The notes: a model not told the origin generated them from the letters alone. Shown: positions 45,945-54,835, counted from the first letter of the stretch. The stretch: 64,000 nt of DNA from Janibacter sp. Soil728 (GCF_001428305.1 NZ_LMRZ01000004.1:572446-636445), one strand, 5' to 3'. Numbers and translations are program-made.

Positions 45945-45963
45945 GGGTGCGCCACCCTAGTTT
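45945..45963 (+). promoter_or_regulatory. Promoter of the WXG100-lipase module
   Basis: TAGTTT (45958-45963) as -10 candidate, preceded by a GGGTG-CGC-CACCC inverted repeat (45945-45957) that could bind a regulator. AGGGGAG lies at 46003-46009 before ATG 46014, so this mRNA has a leader. Confidence 0.4.
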
Positions 45964-46013
45964 GTGGGTCGAGGACCGGCGTCCGCTCCGGTCGACGACG
46001 ACAGGGGAGCCCC

Positions 46014-46862
46014 ATGACCTCGCAGACCGGAGAGCCGCAGCGCTCGGCCACGATCCGCCGGATGACACAGGCGGCCTTCGACTCCGCAGTCGGGGTGGCA
46101 ACCGGTGAGCCGACGGCCGGCGCCGAGGATCCCGCCCTGTGGGCCGAGCTCGAGACAGCCGGCCTTGCCGCAGGGCGAGCGCTCTTGCCCGCCTGGTCCG
46201 ACGCCCTTGCTGCCTCCCTGGCGGCTCCCGTCCAGATCAAGATCGTGGCGCGCGAGGGCGAGGTCTCCTTCGAGTCCGAGATCTCCCTCCTGCCGGGCCT
46301 CGGTCTGTGCCGCACCCAGCGGGTGGCCCTGCGGACGACTCCCACGGCGTACGAGCCGGTGTCCCGCGAGGAAGCGGTCGAGCTGGTCGCCTTTCCTCCC
46401 GAGGAGCTGTGGTTGGCGGTGCGCCGGGTCCTGCCTCCACGTGATGCCCTGCGAGCCCCCCAGCACGTCACGCCACCCTCGCGACAGCGAGACCTGAAGG
46501 TGGCGCCGGAGGCCGTCGAGCACCTCGCGGCGAGGCTCGAGGGCGACCCCCTCGGTCGCACCCCCGCTGAGATTCTCGAGACCGCGCCCGAGCTCGACCC
46601 GGAGCTGCGTGCGGTGCTGGCCGGTGGGTCCGCCGAGGTGGCTCTGCTCGTGGGTGCTGTCACCAGCCCCGACGACGTGACACCTGTCGGCGCCTGCCGC
46701 TGGACGGTCGTGGGGGAGCAGCTGTACTCCCTGCGCTCCACGCCTGAGTCCGTGGCGGTGGTCGCGGTGGAGGACGGGGACCTGGCAGCGGACCTCATCT
46801 GGTACGTCACCGGTGCCTACGACCTCGTGAGCGAGATCGCGACCAGGGCGGCGCGTCGATGA
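46014..46862 (+). CDS. Unknown protein, EspG-like candidate, upstream of WXG100 lipase
   Basis: 282 aa, not confidently recognised. No signal peptide or membrane segment. It has two alpha/beta halves; the C-terminal half (VGACRWTVVGEQLYSLRSTP then ADLIWYVTGAYDLVSEI) and the size recall EspG-type chaperones that bind type VII secretion substrates, and the next gene encodes a WXG100 fusion with which it overlaps by 4 nt. Chaperone function is therefore an inference from context. AGGGGAG precedes ATG 46014 by 4 nt. Confidence 0.4.
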   Translation: MTSQTGEPQRSATIRRMTQAAFDSAVGVATGEPTAGAEDPALWAELETAGLAAGRALLPAWSDALAASLAAPVQIKIVAREGEVSFESEISLLPGLGLCRTQRVALRTTPTAYEPVSREEAVELVAFPPEELWLAVRRVLPPRDALRAPQHVTPPSRQRDLKVAPEAVEHLAARLEGDPLGRTPAEILETAPELDPELRAVLAGGSAEVALLVGAVTSPDDVTPVGACRWTVVGEQLYSLRSTPESVAVVAVEDGDLAADLIWYVTGAYDLVSEIATRAARR

Positions 46863-48379
46863 GTCTCAGCGAGGGGATGGACCTCGTCCGAGTCCGCGAC
46901 GTCGCCGGGCAGATCCGTGCCTCTGCCCAGACCGTGGGTGCGGTCCGTCAGCAGGGGGACGGCCAGCTGACCGTCCTGCGCGAGGCGTGGAGCGGCAATG
47001 ACCTGGAGCAGTTCGACAAGGGGTGGACGTCCCAGTCACCCGCGCTCGAGCGGATGGCCGAGGCGCTGCGTCAGACGGCCGATGATCTGCTGAGGCAGGC
47101 CGAGCGTCAGGAGGGTGCGTCGGGTGGAGGCGGCACCGCCGGTGACGGGAGGTCGACCGATGGCGCGGCCGACGAGCCGTGGTGGACACGGTTCGCCGAC
47201 AAGGACTTCGGCGAGGGCATCCTGGATGACGAGCCCGAGGACGCACTCGTCTGGCTCGGTGGCGAGGACGGACTGAGCTGGTTGGGCGGCCAGGCCAAGG
47301 ACGGCCTCGGCTGGATCGGCCAGCAGGCCAGGTCAGTGGCTGCCGACCTCGCCCAGTGGACGGACGGCATCGGGGACGGATCCATCCGCAACCTCGAGGC
47401 TCAGTTCAACCTCTTGGGTCAGTTCACGCAGATCTTCACTGAGGGGCGACTGCCGCGGATCTCCGAGGTCGCCGCGAGCGTCCTGATGGTCGGTGGTACC
47501 GGTATCGGTGTCCTCACCAACATCCTCACGGGCGCCGACCGCCATCTCTTCGACGACGGCGACGGACGCGCCGGGGAGGTCACCGAGCTGGGAGAGTCGC
47601 AGGTCAGCAATGACGCTGGAACACACCCCGAGCTGCGCCCGCCGACCTCCCTCGACGAGATCCTGCGGAGCACCTCGGACGCCTATGAGGTCCAGGGTGA
47701 GGACGGCTCCGGCAATGTCCGTGTCGCCGAGGTGACCAAGAACGGCGAGACGTCCTACATCGTCAACGTCCCGGGGACCGAGCGGTGGTGGCCCACCACG
47801 AATGCCAATCCCTTGGACCTCACCGGCAACCTCGCCAGCATCTCCGGGGAGCAGACCGCTGCCGTGCAGGCCGTGCAGGACGCCCTGACCGCGGCGGGCG
47901 TCTCCTCGGATGACCCGGTGCTGCTCGTCGGCCACTCCCAGGGCGGGATCATCACCAGTGCGCTGCTGTCCGACCCGACCTTCACCGACAACTTCAACGT
48001 CACCCACTCGGTCACGTACGGGGCTCCGGTGGACGGCTTCGACATCCCGGATGACGTGCAGGCTCTCAACCTCCAGCACGGTGGGGATGTCGTGCCGCGA
48101 CTGGACCTGGGCGACCACTACCTCGGGATTCCCAATGTCGACCAACTGGTGGGCGGCAACGGGCCGGGCGAGACGCGCGTGGTGCTCGACAGCCCGGGGT
48201 GGGGGCTCAACCCGATCGACAACCACAGCCACGCGCTGTACGCGAACTCGGTGCAGGCCTCCGACGATCCCGCCTTGCGTGCATACGAGGACGGACTCGA
48301 CGCCTTCATCGTCGGCGAGGGCGACGGCTCGCAGGTGTCCGGGCGTGATGTCGAGCTGCGCAGGGAGTACGACGACTGA
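46859..48379 (+). CDS. WXG100-like protein fused to an alpha/beta-hydrolase (lipase) domain
   Basis: 506 aa. Residues 1-90 form a helical hairpin of ESAT-6/WXG100 type with the turn W44-S45-G46. Residues 91-270 are a linker with short hydrophobic stretches (LMVGGTGIGVLTNILTG). Residues about 280-470 form a lipase fold: PVLLVGHSQGGIITSALL (Ser360 of GHSQGG), Asp410 in QHGGDVVP and His456 or His458 in NHSHALY. No signal peptide, as expected for a type VII secretion substrate. ATG 46859 overlaps the preceding stop. Candidate secreted lipase or toxin; no secretion genes are in the window. Confidence 0.7.
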   Translation: MSLSEGMDLVRVRDVAGQIRASAQTVGAVRQQGDGQLTVLREAWSGNDLEQFDKGWTSQSPALERMAEALRQTADDLLRQAERQEGASGGGGTAGDGRSTDGAADEPWWTRFADKDFGEGILDDEPEDALVWLGGEDGLSWLGGQAKDGLGWIGQQARSVAADLAQWTDGIGDGSIRNLEAQFNLLGQFTQIFTEGRLPRISEVAASVLMVGGTGIGVLTNILTGADRHLFDDGDGRAGEVTELGESQVSNDAGTHPELRPPTSLDEILRSTSDAYEVQGEDGSGNVRVAEVTKNGETSYIVNVPGTERWWPTTNANPLDLTGNLASISGEQTAAVQAVQDALTAAGVSSDDPVLLVGHSQGGIITSALLSDPTFTDNFNVTHSVTYGAPVDGFDIPDDVQALNLQHGGDVVPRLDLGDHYLGIPNVDQLVGGNGPGETRVVLDSPGWGLNPIDNHSHALYANSVQASDDPALRAYEDGLDAFIVGEGDGSQVSGRDVELRREYDD

Positions 48380-48395
48380 GCGCACGGACGGTGGC

Positions 48396-48401
48396 TAGAG
48401 T
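48396..48401 (+). promoter_or_regulatory. -10 box TAGAGT of the small lipoprotein gene
   Basis: TAGAGT and 7 nt before ATG 48409, no Shine-Dalgarno; an own leaderless promoter in the 29-bp gap after the WXG100 gene. Confidence 0.55.
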
Positions 48402-48408
48402 CGACGCC

Positions 48409-48798
48409 ATGCCGATGACCCGGAGGACGGTGTTGACCATGGGACTCATCTCGACAGTGCTCGCTGCCTGCGGTCGAGGCGGCCCCGACGCAGACCGGCT
48501 CAACGAGGTTGCTCGTGGGGTCGACGGGGTCACGGGCAGCACTTTGACCATCGAGAAGCCCGGAGGCGGTAGTCGTTCCCTGCGGGGAGGAGTGCAGCTC
48601 CCGGACGACGAGGCGGCGGCCAAGCAGATCTTCGACGCGGTCCTGCGGGCACTGTCGGACGAGATCGGCGGTGGCGCGGACGTGAACCTCATGATCTATG
48701 TGCACGGTGACTACGTCGGCGGCCAGCTGAGTACCGCGGACGTCGGTGCGCCGCTCAACCCGAGTGCGTACAGCCTCTGGCAGCACTACAACGGCTGA
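48409..48798 (+). CDS. Small lipoprotein, possible partner of the WXG100-lipase
   Basis: 129 aa. Signal peptide with twin-Arg-like TRRTVLTM and lipobox STVLAACG, so likely exported and lipidated. The mature part (LNEVARGVDGVTGSTLTIEK, then LMIYVHGDYVGGQLSTADVG) is of unknown family. ATG 48409 is preferred over GTG 48391, which lies upstream of the -10 box. Position right after a putative secreted lipase suggests an immunity lipoprotein, as known for the staphylococcal type VII lipase TslA; this is inference. Confidence 0.6.
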   Translation: MPMTRRTVLTMGLISTVLAACGRGGPDADRLNEVARGVDGVTGSTLTIEKPGGGSRSLRGGVQLPDDEAAAKQIFDAVLRALSDEIGGGADVNLMIYVHGDYVGGQLSTADVGAPLNPSAYSLWQHYNG

Positions 48799-48836
48799 CC
48801 GCGTCGCTCGTCCGCCGTTGTGCGCTCCCGTCTGCG

Positions 48837-48842
48837 TAGTGT
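48837..48842 (+). promoter_or_regulatory. -10 box TAGTGT of the ATP-grasp operon
   Basis: TAGTGT and 7 nt before GTG 48850, no Shine-Dalgarno; leaderless start for the three-gene operon. Confidence 0.55.
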
Positions 48843-48849
48843 GGGCGCC

Positions 48850-50463
48850 GTGACTGACAGTGACTCTCTCTTCGGGACCTACGCACGTGGTGCGGCATGG
48901 GACGAGATGCTGGACGAAGGGGGTGAACCCCGCCAGCCGTACAAGCCGATCCACCACACCCTTCGGTCCATGGAGCCGCAGGAGCTGAAGGATCGCGCGG
49001 ACGCCCTCGCTCGGATGTTCTTCGAGCAAGGTGTGACCTTCGACCACGCTGGCGAGGAGCGTCCCTTCCCCCTCGACGCGGTCCCTCGCGTCATCGACGC
49101 GGAGGCCTGGCAGAACGTCGAGCTGGGCGTCGCCCAACGGGTCAAGGTGCTCGAGGCCTTCCTCGACGACATCTACAGCCGCACGGGCGGCCTGCCCCGC
49201 GCAGTCGATGACGGCATCATCCCGTGGAAGCTGATCTCCACCTCCAGCCACTACCACCGCTCCGTGGCCGGGCTGCGACCGCCGAATGGCGTACGAGCCC
49301 ACGTGAGCGGCATCGACCTCATCCGTGACGAGGAAGGCACCTTCCGCGTCCTCGAGGACAATGTCCGCGTGCCGTCGGGGGTCTCCTACGTCATCGCCAA
49401 TCGTCGTGCGATGACCAATGTCTTCCCCGAGGCCTTCGCCACCATGCGCATCCGGCCGGTGCACGACTACCCCCGGATGCTCCTGCAGGCACTACGGGCC
49501 TCCGCCCCCGAAGGGCGAGCCGACCCGACGGTGGTCGTGCTCACCCCCGGCGTCTACAACAGCGCCTACTTCGAGCACACCCTGCTCGCCCGGATGATGG
49601 GCGTCGAGCTCGTCGAGGGCCGTGACCTCGTGGTCCGCGGCGGCGAGGTGCGCATGCGCACCACCCACGGGGAGGAGCGGGTCGACGTCATCTACCGGCG
49701 CATCGACGACGACTTCCTCGACCCGGTGCACTTCCGCCGGGACTCGATGCTCGGCGTGACCGGCCTGGTCTCGGCGGTCCGCGCCGGCCGGGTGACGCTC
49801 GCCAACGCCATCGGCAACGGCGTGGCCGACGACAAGCTCGTCTACTCCTATGTGCCGGAGCTGACCCGGTACTACCTCGACGAGGACCCGATCCTGCCCA
49901 ATGTCGACACCTACCGCCTCCAGGAGCCCGAGGCCCTGCGGGAGGTGCTGGGACGCCTCGACGAGATGGTGACCAAGCCGGTTGACGGCTCTGGCGGCAA
50001 GGGTCTGGTCGTCGGACCGGCGGCGACCGCTCAGGAGCTCGACGACCTGCGGGCCAAGCTCACGGAGGACCCGCGCGGTTGGATCGCCCAACCGGTGGTG
50101 CAGCTGTCCACGGTCCCCACGCTCATCGACGGCAAGCTGCGTCCACGGCATGTCGACCTGCGCCCCTTCGCGGTCAATGACGGCAACGAGGTGCAGGTCC
50201 TGCCCGGTGGGCTCACCCGCGTCGCGCTCCCCGAGGGGCAGCTCGTCGTCAACTCCAGCCAGGGTGGGGGGTCCAAGGACACCTGGGTCCTGGCCGGCCG
50301 CTACAACCGCCTGTCCCACGACGACGTCGACGAGCGCGAGGTCATCTTCCTCGGCGCCGGCGCCGGCGCCGGCGCCGGAGCCGGAGCCGGGACGCACGAG
50401 CGCGACGCCGCGCAGGAACCGACCCAGTCCCAGTCCCAGACCCCGAGCGAGGAGGAGCTGTGA
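48850..50463 (+). CDS. Circularly permuted ATP-grasp protein (DUF404/DUF407)
   Basis: 537 aa, predicted amide-bond (peptide) ligase. DEMLDEGGEPRQPYKPIHHT, VLEDNVRVPSGVSYVIANRR, GRDLVVRGGEVRMRTTHGEE, KPVDGSGGKGLVVGP and RGWIAQPVVQLSTVPTLIDG are family marks. The extreme C-terminus has (Gly-Ala)6 from a GGCGCC/GGAGCC repeat. First of three genes with alpha-E and transglutaminase-like proteins, a widespread pairing of unknown product. GTG 48850 is chosen by the -10 spacing. Confidence 0.87.
   Translation: MTDSDSLFGTYARGAAWDEMLDEGGEPRQPYKPIHHTLRSMEPQELKDRADALARMFFEQGVTFDHAGEERPFPLDAVPRVIDAEAWQNVELGVAQRVKVLEAFLDDIYSRTGGLPRAVDDGIIPWKLISTSSHYHRSVAGLRPPNGVRAHVSGIDLIRDEEGTFRVLEDNVRVPSGVSYVIANRRAMTNVFPEAFATMRIRPVHDYPRMLLQALRASAPEGRADPTVVVLTPGVYNSAYFEHTLLARMMGVELVEGRDLVVRGGEVRMRTTHGEERVDVIYRRIDDDFLDPVHFRRDSMLGVTGLVSAVRAGRVTLANAIGNGVADDKLVYSYVPELTRYYLDEDPILPNVDTYRLQEPEALREVLGRLDEMVTKPVDGSGGKGLVVGPAATAQELDDLRAKLTEDPRGWIAQPVVQLSTVPTLIDGKLRPRHVDLRPFAVNDGNEVQVLPGGLTRVALPEGQLVVNSSQGGGSKDTWVLAGRYNRLSHDDVDEREVIFLGAGAGAGAGAGAGTHERDAAQEPTQSQSQTPSEEEL
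50353..50388 (+). repeat. In-frame GGCGCC/GGAGCC hexamer repeat
   Basis: Four GGCGCC units and two GGAGCC units in a row encode (Gly-Ala)6 near the ATP-grasp C-terminus. Unit changes keep the frame, so length can vary without breaking the gene. Confidence 0.9.
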
Positions 50464-51383
50464 TGCTCAGCAGGATCGCGGACTCACTCTTCTGGATCGG
50501 TCGGTACATCGAGCGGGCCGACGGCACCGCCCGGATCGTCGACGTGCTGCGCCTGCAGCTGCTCGAGGACCCGGCAGCGGACGAGCAGACCGCCTGCACG
50601 ATGGTGCTGCGCGGGATCATGGGCTACGAAGACGTCGGCGAGGTGGACTACCTCGGGACCAGCCGCATGCTCGTCTTCGACGCCAACAACCCCAATGCGG
50701 TGTCCGGGTCCTGGCACCAGGCCCGCGAAAACGCGCGGCGCGCTCGCGAGACGGTCTCCACCGAGATGTGGGAGGCCATCAACACGACCTACCACCGGTG
50801 GAACTCCTTCACCCCTGGCCGGGCCACCCAGCACCACCTCGGCTGGGTTCGAGAGCGCGCGGCGCTCCTCGACGGGCTGACGGACACGACGATGAGTCAT
50901 GACGACGCGTGGGACTTCCTCGTGCTGGGTCGCGCCCTGGAGCGCGCCGACATGACCGCGCGGCTCGTGGCGACCGGCGCCAGCGACTTCGGCCCGGGCT
51001 GGGGTTCGGTCCTGGCCAGCTGTGGAGCGCAGCAGGCGATGCTGCGCACGATGCGAGGTGTCGTCACCGATCGGACGGCCGCGGCCTTCCTCACGCTCGA
51101 CCGCCGCTTCCCGCGGTCGGTCATCGCCGCGCTGAAGGAGGCGGAGGAGAGGTTGATCAACCTCTCGCCGGACAAGGACCGCGTCGGCTTCTCCGACGAG
51201 GCCCGTCGTATCCTCGGCCAGATCCGCACCTCCCTGGAGTTCAGCAACCCCTCCACGGTGCTGCACGACCTGCCGGAGCGGATGCAGCTGGTGCAGGAGG
51301 CCGTCACGGCGGCATCAGACGCGATCGGGACGCGCTACTTCATGTCCGCGCCGGTCCAGGAGTGGACGGGAGAGATCGTATGA
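50463..51383 (+). CDS. Alpha-E domain protein (DUF403)
   Basis: 306 aa all-helical protein. LSRIADSLFWIGRYIERADGTARIVDV is the clear alpha-E signature; later FLVLGRALERADMTARL and LDRRFPRSVIAALKEAEE. Partner of the ATP-grasp ligase in most genomes; no known catalytic residues. ATG 50463 with GGAGGAG upstream; a GTG 3 nt earlier is possible. Overlaps both neighbours. Confidence 0.88.
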   Translation: MLSRIADSLFWIGRYIERADGTARIVDVLRLQLLEDPAADEQTACTMVLRGIMGYEDVGEVDYLGTSRMLVFDANNPNAVSGSWHQARENARRARETVSTEMWEAINTTYHRWNSFTPGRATQHHLGWVRERAALLDGLTDTTMSHDDAWDFLVLGRALERADMTARLVATGASDFGPGWGSVLASCGAQQAMLRTMRGVVTDRTAAAFLTLDRRFPRSVIAALKEAEERLINLSPDKDRVGFSDEARRILGQIRTSLEFSNPSTVLHDLPERMQLVQEAVTAASDAIGTRYFMSAPVQEWTGEIV

Positions 51384-52228
51384 GCAGCAGGCGGCACCGC
51401 ATCGTCCACCGCACGACGATGCGTTATGACGGAGAGGTCACTGCAGGGCACAACGAGCTGCGGATGATCCCCGTGAGCGAGCCGGGACAGGCCACCCTCG
51501 AGGCACGCGTGCGCGTGCGCCCACTCACCTGGAGCAATGTCTACGAGGACCACTGGGGCACCCAGGTCATGGCGATGGAGTCGCAGACCCCTCACGACGT
51601 CCTCGAGATCGAGGCCACGAGCACCGTGGAGCGGTCCGAGCTGCCCGTCGAGGCGGAGGACGTCGGATGGGACGCCGTGCGCGATGCCGGGACGGTCGAC
51701 CAGCTCAGCGAGTACCTCGCGCAGACCGAGCGCACCGACCCCCCGGCGGAGGTCGCTGCCCTCGCCCGGGAGCATGCCAGTGCGCCGACTCCCCGGGCAG
51801 CGGCCATGGACATCGTCGCCCGGGTCCACGAGGCGCTGACCTACGAGCAGGGCATCACCGGGTGGCAGGCCACGGCGGCCGAGGTCTGGGAGCGTCGCGG
51901 CGGGGTCTGCCAGGACTTCGCCCACCTGACGCTCGGAGCTCTGCGGACCATCGGGATCCCGGCCCGCTATGTCAGCGGGTATCTCACCGTCGAGGAGGGC
52001 GAGGTCGCCCGCGGCACGACGGTCCCGGCTCGTAACCACGCGTGGATCGAGCTGTGGGACGGCGGCTGGCTCCCGCTCGACCCGACCAACACCGGTCCCG
52101 TGGGACTGGAGCACGTGGTCGTCGGCCGCGGCCGCGACTACGACGACGTCTCTCCCTTCCGCGGGATGTTCGTCGGGCCGGAGGTCACCGACCTCGAGCT
52201 GGAGATCACCTACACCCGCATCGGGTGA
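51380..52228 (+). CDS. Transglutaminase-like protease/amidase family protein
   Basis: 282 aa. N-terminal beta domain (HRTTMRYDGEVTAGHNELRM) then the papain-like core with Cys177 in RRGGVCQDFAHL, His220 in ARNHAWIELW and Asp234 in LPLDPTNTG. Cytoplasmic. Third gene of the ATP-grasp operon; may cleave or transfer the peptide made by the ligase. ATG 51380 overlaps alpha-E by 4 nt. Confidence 0.88.
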   Translation: MSSRRHRIVHRTTMRYDGEVTAGHNELRMIPVSEPGQATLEARVRVRPLTWSNVYEDHWGTQVMAMESQTPHDVLEIEATSTVERSELPVEAEDVGWDAVRDAGTVDQLSEYLAQTERTDPPAEVAALAREHASAPTPRAAAMDIVARVHEALTYEQGITGWQATAAEVWERRGGVCQDFAHLTLGALRTIGIPARYVSGYLTVEEGEVARGTTVPARNHAWIELWDGGWLPLDPTNTGPVGLEHVVVGRGRDYDDVSPFRGMFVGPEVTDLELEITYTRIG

Positions 52229-52250
52229 GCCGACGTACCCTTGACGGGCC

Positions 52251-53789
52251 ATGACTGCGACGCCCAAGACCTATGACGTGCGCACCCACGGGTGCCAGAT
52301 GAATGTCCATGACTCCGAGCGGCTGGCCGGTCTCCTCGAGACGGCCGGCTACGTGGACATCGCGAGCCTGCCCACGGACGACCGGGGGGAGGTGGCCGAT
52401 GTCGTCGTCTTCAACACCTGCGCGGTGCGGGAGAACGCCGACAACAAGCTCTACGGCAACCTCGGCATGCTGCGTCAGTTCAAGCAGCGCAATCCCGACC
52501 TGCAGATCGCCGTCGGCGGCTGCATGGCGCAGAAGGACCGCGCGACGATCGTCGAGAAGGCGCCCTGGGTCGACGTCGTCTTCGGCACGCACAACATCGG
52601 CTCCCTGCCGGCGCTCCTCGATCGGGCACGGCACAACGAGGAAGCGCAGGTCGAGATCCTCGAGTCCCTCGAGACCTTCCCCTCGACACTGCCCACGCGA
52701 CGTGACTCCGCCTACTCGGGCTGGACGTCGATCTCGGTCGGCTGCAACAACACCTGCACCTTCTGCATCGTCCCGGCGCTGCGCGGCAAGGAGAAGGACC
52801 GCCGGCCGGGCGAGATCCTCGCCGAGGTCGAGGCGCTCGTGGCCCAGGGAGTCCTCGAGGTGACCCTGCTGGGGCAGAACGTCAACAGCTACGGGGTCGA
52901 GTTCGGCGACAAGCTCGCCTTCGGCAAGCTGCTGCGCGCCTGCGGCGACATCGAGGGGCTGGAGCGGGTGCGCTTCACCAGCCCGCACCCGGCTGCCTTC
53001 ACCGATGACGTCATCGAGGCCATGGCACAGACGCCCAATGTCATGCCGAGCCTGCACATGCCGCTGCAGTCCGGCTCCGACAAGGTCCTCAAGGACATGC
53101 GCCGCAGCTATCGTTCGACGAAGTTCCTCGGGATCATCGACCGCGTGCGCGAGCAGATCCCGGACGCGGCGATCACGACCGACATCATCGTCGGGTTCCC
53201 GGGGGAGACCGAGGCGGACTTCGCCGAGACGCTGCGCGTGGTGCGCGAGTCGCGCTTCAGCTCCGCCTTCACCTTCCAGTACTCCATCCGTCCCGGCACG
53301 CCCGCCGCGACGATGGCCGACCAGGTGCCCAAGGAGGTCGTGCAGGAGCGATACGAGCGCCTCGTCGCCCTCCAGGAGGAGATCTCCTGGGCCGGCAACC
53401 GCGAGCAGGAGGGGCGCGAGCTCGAGGTCCTCGTCGCCGTGGGGGAGGGGCGCAAGGACCGCGCGACGGCGCGCCTGAGCGGTCGTGCGCCCGACAACCG
53501 CCTCGTCCACTTCGCACTGCCCGACGGCCTGTCGGAGTCAGAGCGTCCGCGGCCCGGCGACATGGTCACCGTCGGCGTCACCTACGGCGCCCCGCACCAC
53601 CTCGTCGCCGACTCCGCCCTCGAGGGGGGTGCCTTCTCGGTGCGCCGGACCGCAGGTGGCGACGCGTGGGCAGCCTTGCAGGACAAGGGTGCCGAGGGCG
53701 TTGTCGCCAAGCCCAGCGTCTCGCTGGGCATGCCGCGCATCGGCGCTCCCGACCCCGTCGAGGTCAGCGCACCCGCCTGCGGTGCCTGA
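52251..53789 (+). CDS. miaB: tRNA-2-methylthio-N6-isopentenyladenosine37 synthase
   Basis: 512 aa radical-SAM methylthiotransferase. [45 protein letters not shown], then [20 protein letters not shown] (CxxxCxxC), and a TRAM domain with a roughly 40-residue C-terminal extension. Acts on tRNA after MiaA, encoded 1.7 kb downstream. ATG 52251 lies 9 nt after TACCCT (52236-52241). Confidence 0.96.
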   Translation: MTATPKTYDVRTHGCQMNVHDSERLAGLLETAGYVDIASLPTDDRGEVADVVVFNTCAVRENADNKLYGNLGMLRQFKQRNPDLQIAVGGCMAQKDRATIVEKAPWVDVVFGTHNIGSLPALLDRARHNEEAQVEILESLETFPSTLPTRRDSAYSGWTSISVGCNNTCTFCIVPALRGKEKDRRPGEILAEVEALVAQGVLEVTLLGQNVNSYGVEFGDKLAFGKLLRACGDIEGLERVRFTSPHPAAFTDDVIEAMAQTPNVMPSLHMPLQSGSDKVLKDMRRSYRSTKFLGIIDRVREQIPDAAITTDIIVGFPGETEADFAETLRVVRESRFSSAFTFQYSIRPGTPAATMADQVPKEVVQERYERLVALQEEISWAGNREQEGRELEVLVAVGEGRKDRATARLSGRAPDNRLVHFALPDGLSESERPRPGDMVTVGVTYGAPHHLVADSALEGGAFSVRRTAGGDAWAALQDKGAEGVVAKPSVSLGMPRIGAPDPVEVSAPACGA

Positions 53790-53819
53790 GCAGGCGCCCG
53801 GGCGCGATCACCCGGCATG

Positions 53820-53862
53820 ACGAAGGGGGTCGGTCACCGTCACGGTGACCGACCCCCTTCGT
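53820..53862. terminator. Bidirectional terminator after miaB
   Basis: Perfect 21-bp arms 53820-53840 and 53842-53862 (ACGAAGGGGGTCGGTCACCG and complement). Serves miaB and the convergent MT0933-like gene; includes the CGAAGGGGG word. Confidence 0.92.
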
Positions 53863-53878
53863 CGTCAGGAGCGGAAGC

Positions 53879-54058
53879 TCACTCGCCGATCTTGCCGTCG
53901 AGGAACTCGCGGCCCTGGTCCGTCTTCTCGGAGTCGAGGCCCTTGCCCTCGGCGAACTCGCCAGCCTTGTCCAGGCCGGTGTCGCTGTGCTCCTCGACCT
54001 TGTCGCTGTGCTCACCGAGAGCGTCGGTGGCCTTGCCCGTCAGATCGTCGAACCCCAT
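53879..54058 (-). CDS. MT0933-like small antitoxin-family protein
   Basis: 59 aa, starts MGFDDLTGKATDALGEHSDK and is almost wholly charged and helical with repeated D/E-K-A-G units, as in the MT0933 (Rv0909-type) antitoxin family and CsbD-like stress proteins. ATG 54058 has AAGGAG 7 nt upstream, which fixes the start despite a much longer open frame. No toxin gene adjoins, so a stress role is equally possible. Confidence 0.7.
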   Translation of the reverse strand: MGFDDLTGKATDALGEHSDKVEEHSDTGLDKAGEFAEGKGLDSEKTDQGREFLDGKIGE

Positions 54059-54160
54059 GGTGTTCTCCTTCTGTCGTGAGTCGCCCGAAGTGGGCCGTAC
54101 CCGTACAGCCAAACACGACACGTCGAGCGCTTCAACCGGAAGGACGGCATGATGATCAGG

Positions 54161-54207
54161 TGGTTGAAAAACCAATAGTTGACACGACAACCAAAACCCT
54201 CTAATGT
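54161..54207 (+). promoter_or_regulatory. yceI promoter with inverted repeats
   Basis: TTGACA (54179-54184) and TAATGT (54202-54207) with a 17-nt spacer, close to the sigma-70-type consensus. TGGTT-GAAA-AACCA (54161-54174) lies just upstream and GTTG-N6-CAAC (54178-54191) covers the -35, likely regulator sites. The region is unusually AT-rich for this genome. Confidence 0.7.
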
Positions 54208-54253
54208 CGTTCTTGTTCAACACACCACCTGATGCACATCCAAGGAGCTCCAC

Positions 54254-54820
54254 ATGACTGACGTCGCCACCACCACCGCCCTGCAGGACCTCGCCGCCGG
54301 CACCTACGTCGTCGACGCCAGCCACAGCGAGGTCGGCTTCGTCGCCCGCCACGCGATGGTCACCAAGGTCCGCGGATACTTCCGCGACCTCGAGGGCACG
54401 ATCACCGTCGCCGACGACCTCGCCGCCTCCACCGCGACCGCCTCGATGAAGACCGCGTCGGTCGACACCGGCTCCGCCGACCGTGACGGCCACATCAAGT
54501 CCGCTGACTTCTTCGACGTCGAGAACCACCCGGAGATCACCTTCGTCTCCACGGGCATCGCCAACGTCGACGGCAACGAGTTCGACCTCAACGGTGACCT
54601 GACGATCCTGGGTGTCACCAAGCCGGTCGTCCTCAAGGCCGAGTTCGAGGGCACCGCCCAGGACCCCTTCGGCAACCTGCGCGCCGGTTTCTCCGCGTCC
54701 ACCGTCGTCGAGCGCGAGGCCTGGGGCCTGACCTGGAACGCCGGCCTCGAGACCGGTGGCGTCCTCGTCTCCAAGAAGATCACGCTCAACCTCGAGATCT
54801 CGGCCATCAAGCAGGCCTGA
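54254..54820 (+). CDS. YceI family protein
   Basis: 188 aa lipocalin-like beta-barrel that binds polyisoprenoid-type lipids in relatives. GTYVVDASHSEVGFVARHAM, KVRGYFRDLEGTITV, SADFFDVENHPEITF and DLTILGVTKPVVLKAEFEG are hallmark strands. No signal peptide, so cytoplasmic form. ATG 54254 after AAGGAG. Strong promoter and flanking terminators make it a single, well-expressed unit. Confidence 0.9.
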   Translation: MTDVATTTALQDLAAGTYVVDASHSEVGFVARHAMVTKVRGYFRDLEGTITVADDLAASTATASMKTASVDTGSADRDGHIKSADFFDVENHPEITFVSTGIANVDGNEFDLNGDLTILGVTKPVVLKAEFEGTAQDPFGNLRAGFSASTVVEREAWGLTWNAGLETGGVLVSKKITLNLEISAIKQA

Positions 54821-54835
54821 GCCTCCACGCTCCTG

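Noticed and set aside
53879-54058. Toxin-antitoxin pair with the MT0933-like gene
   Set aside because: No adjacent toxin-like ORF: the neighbours are yceI and miaB.
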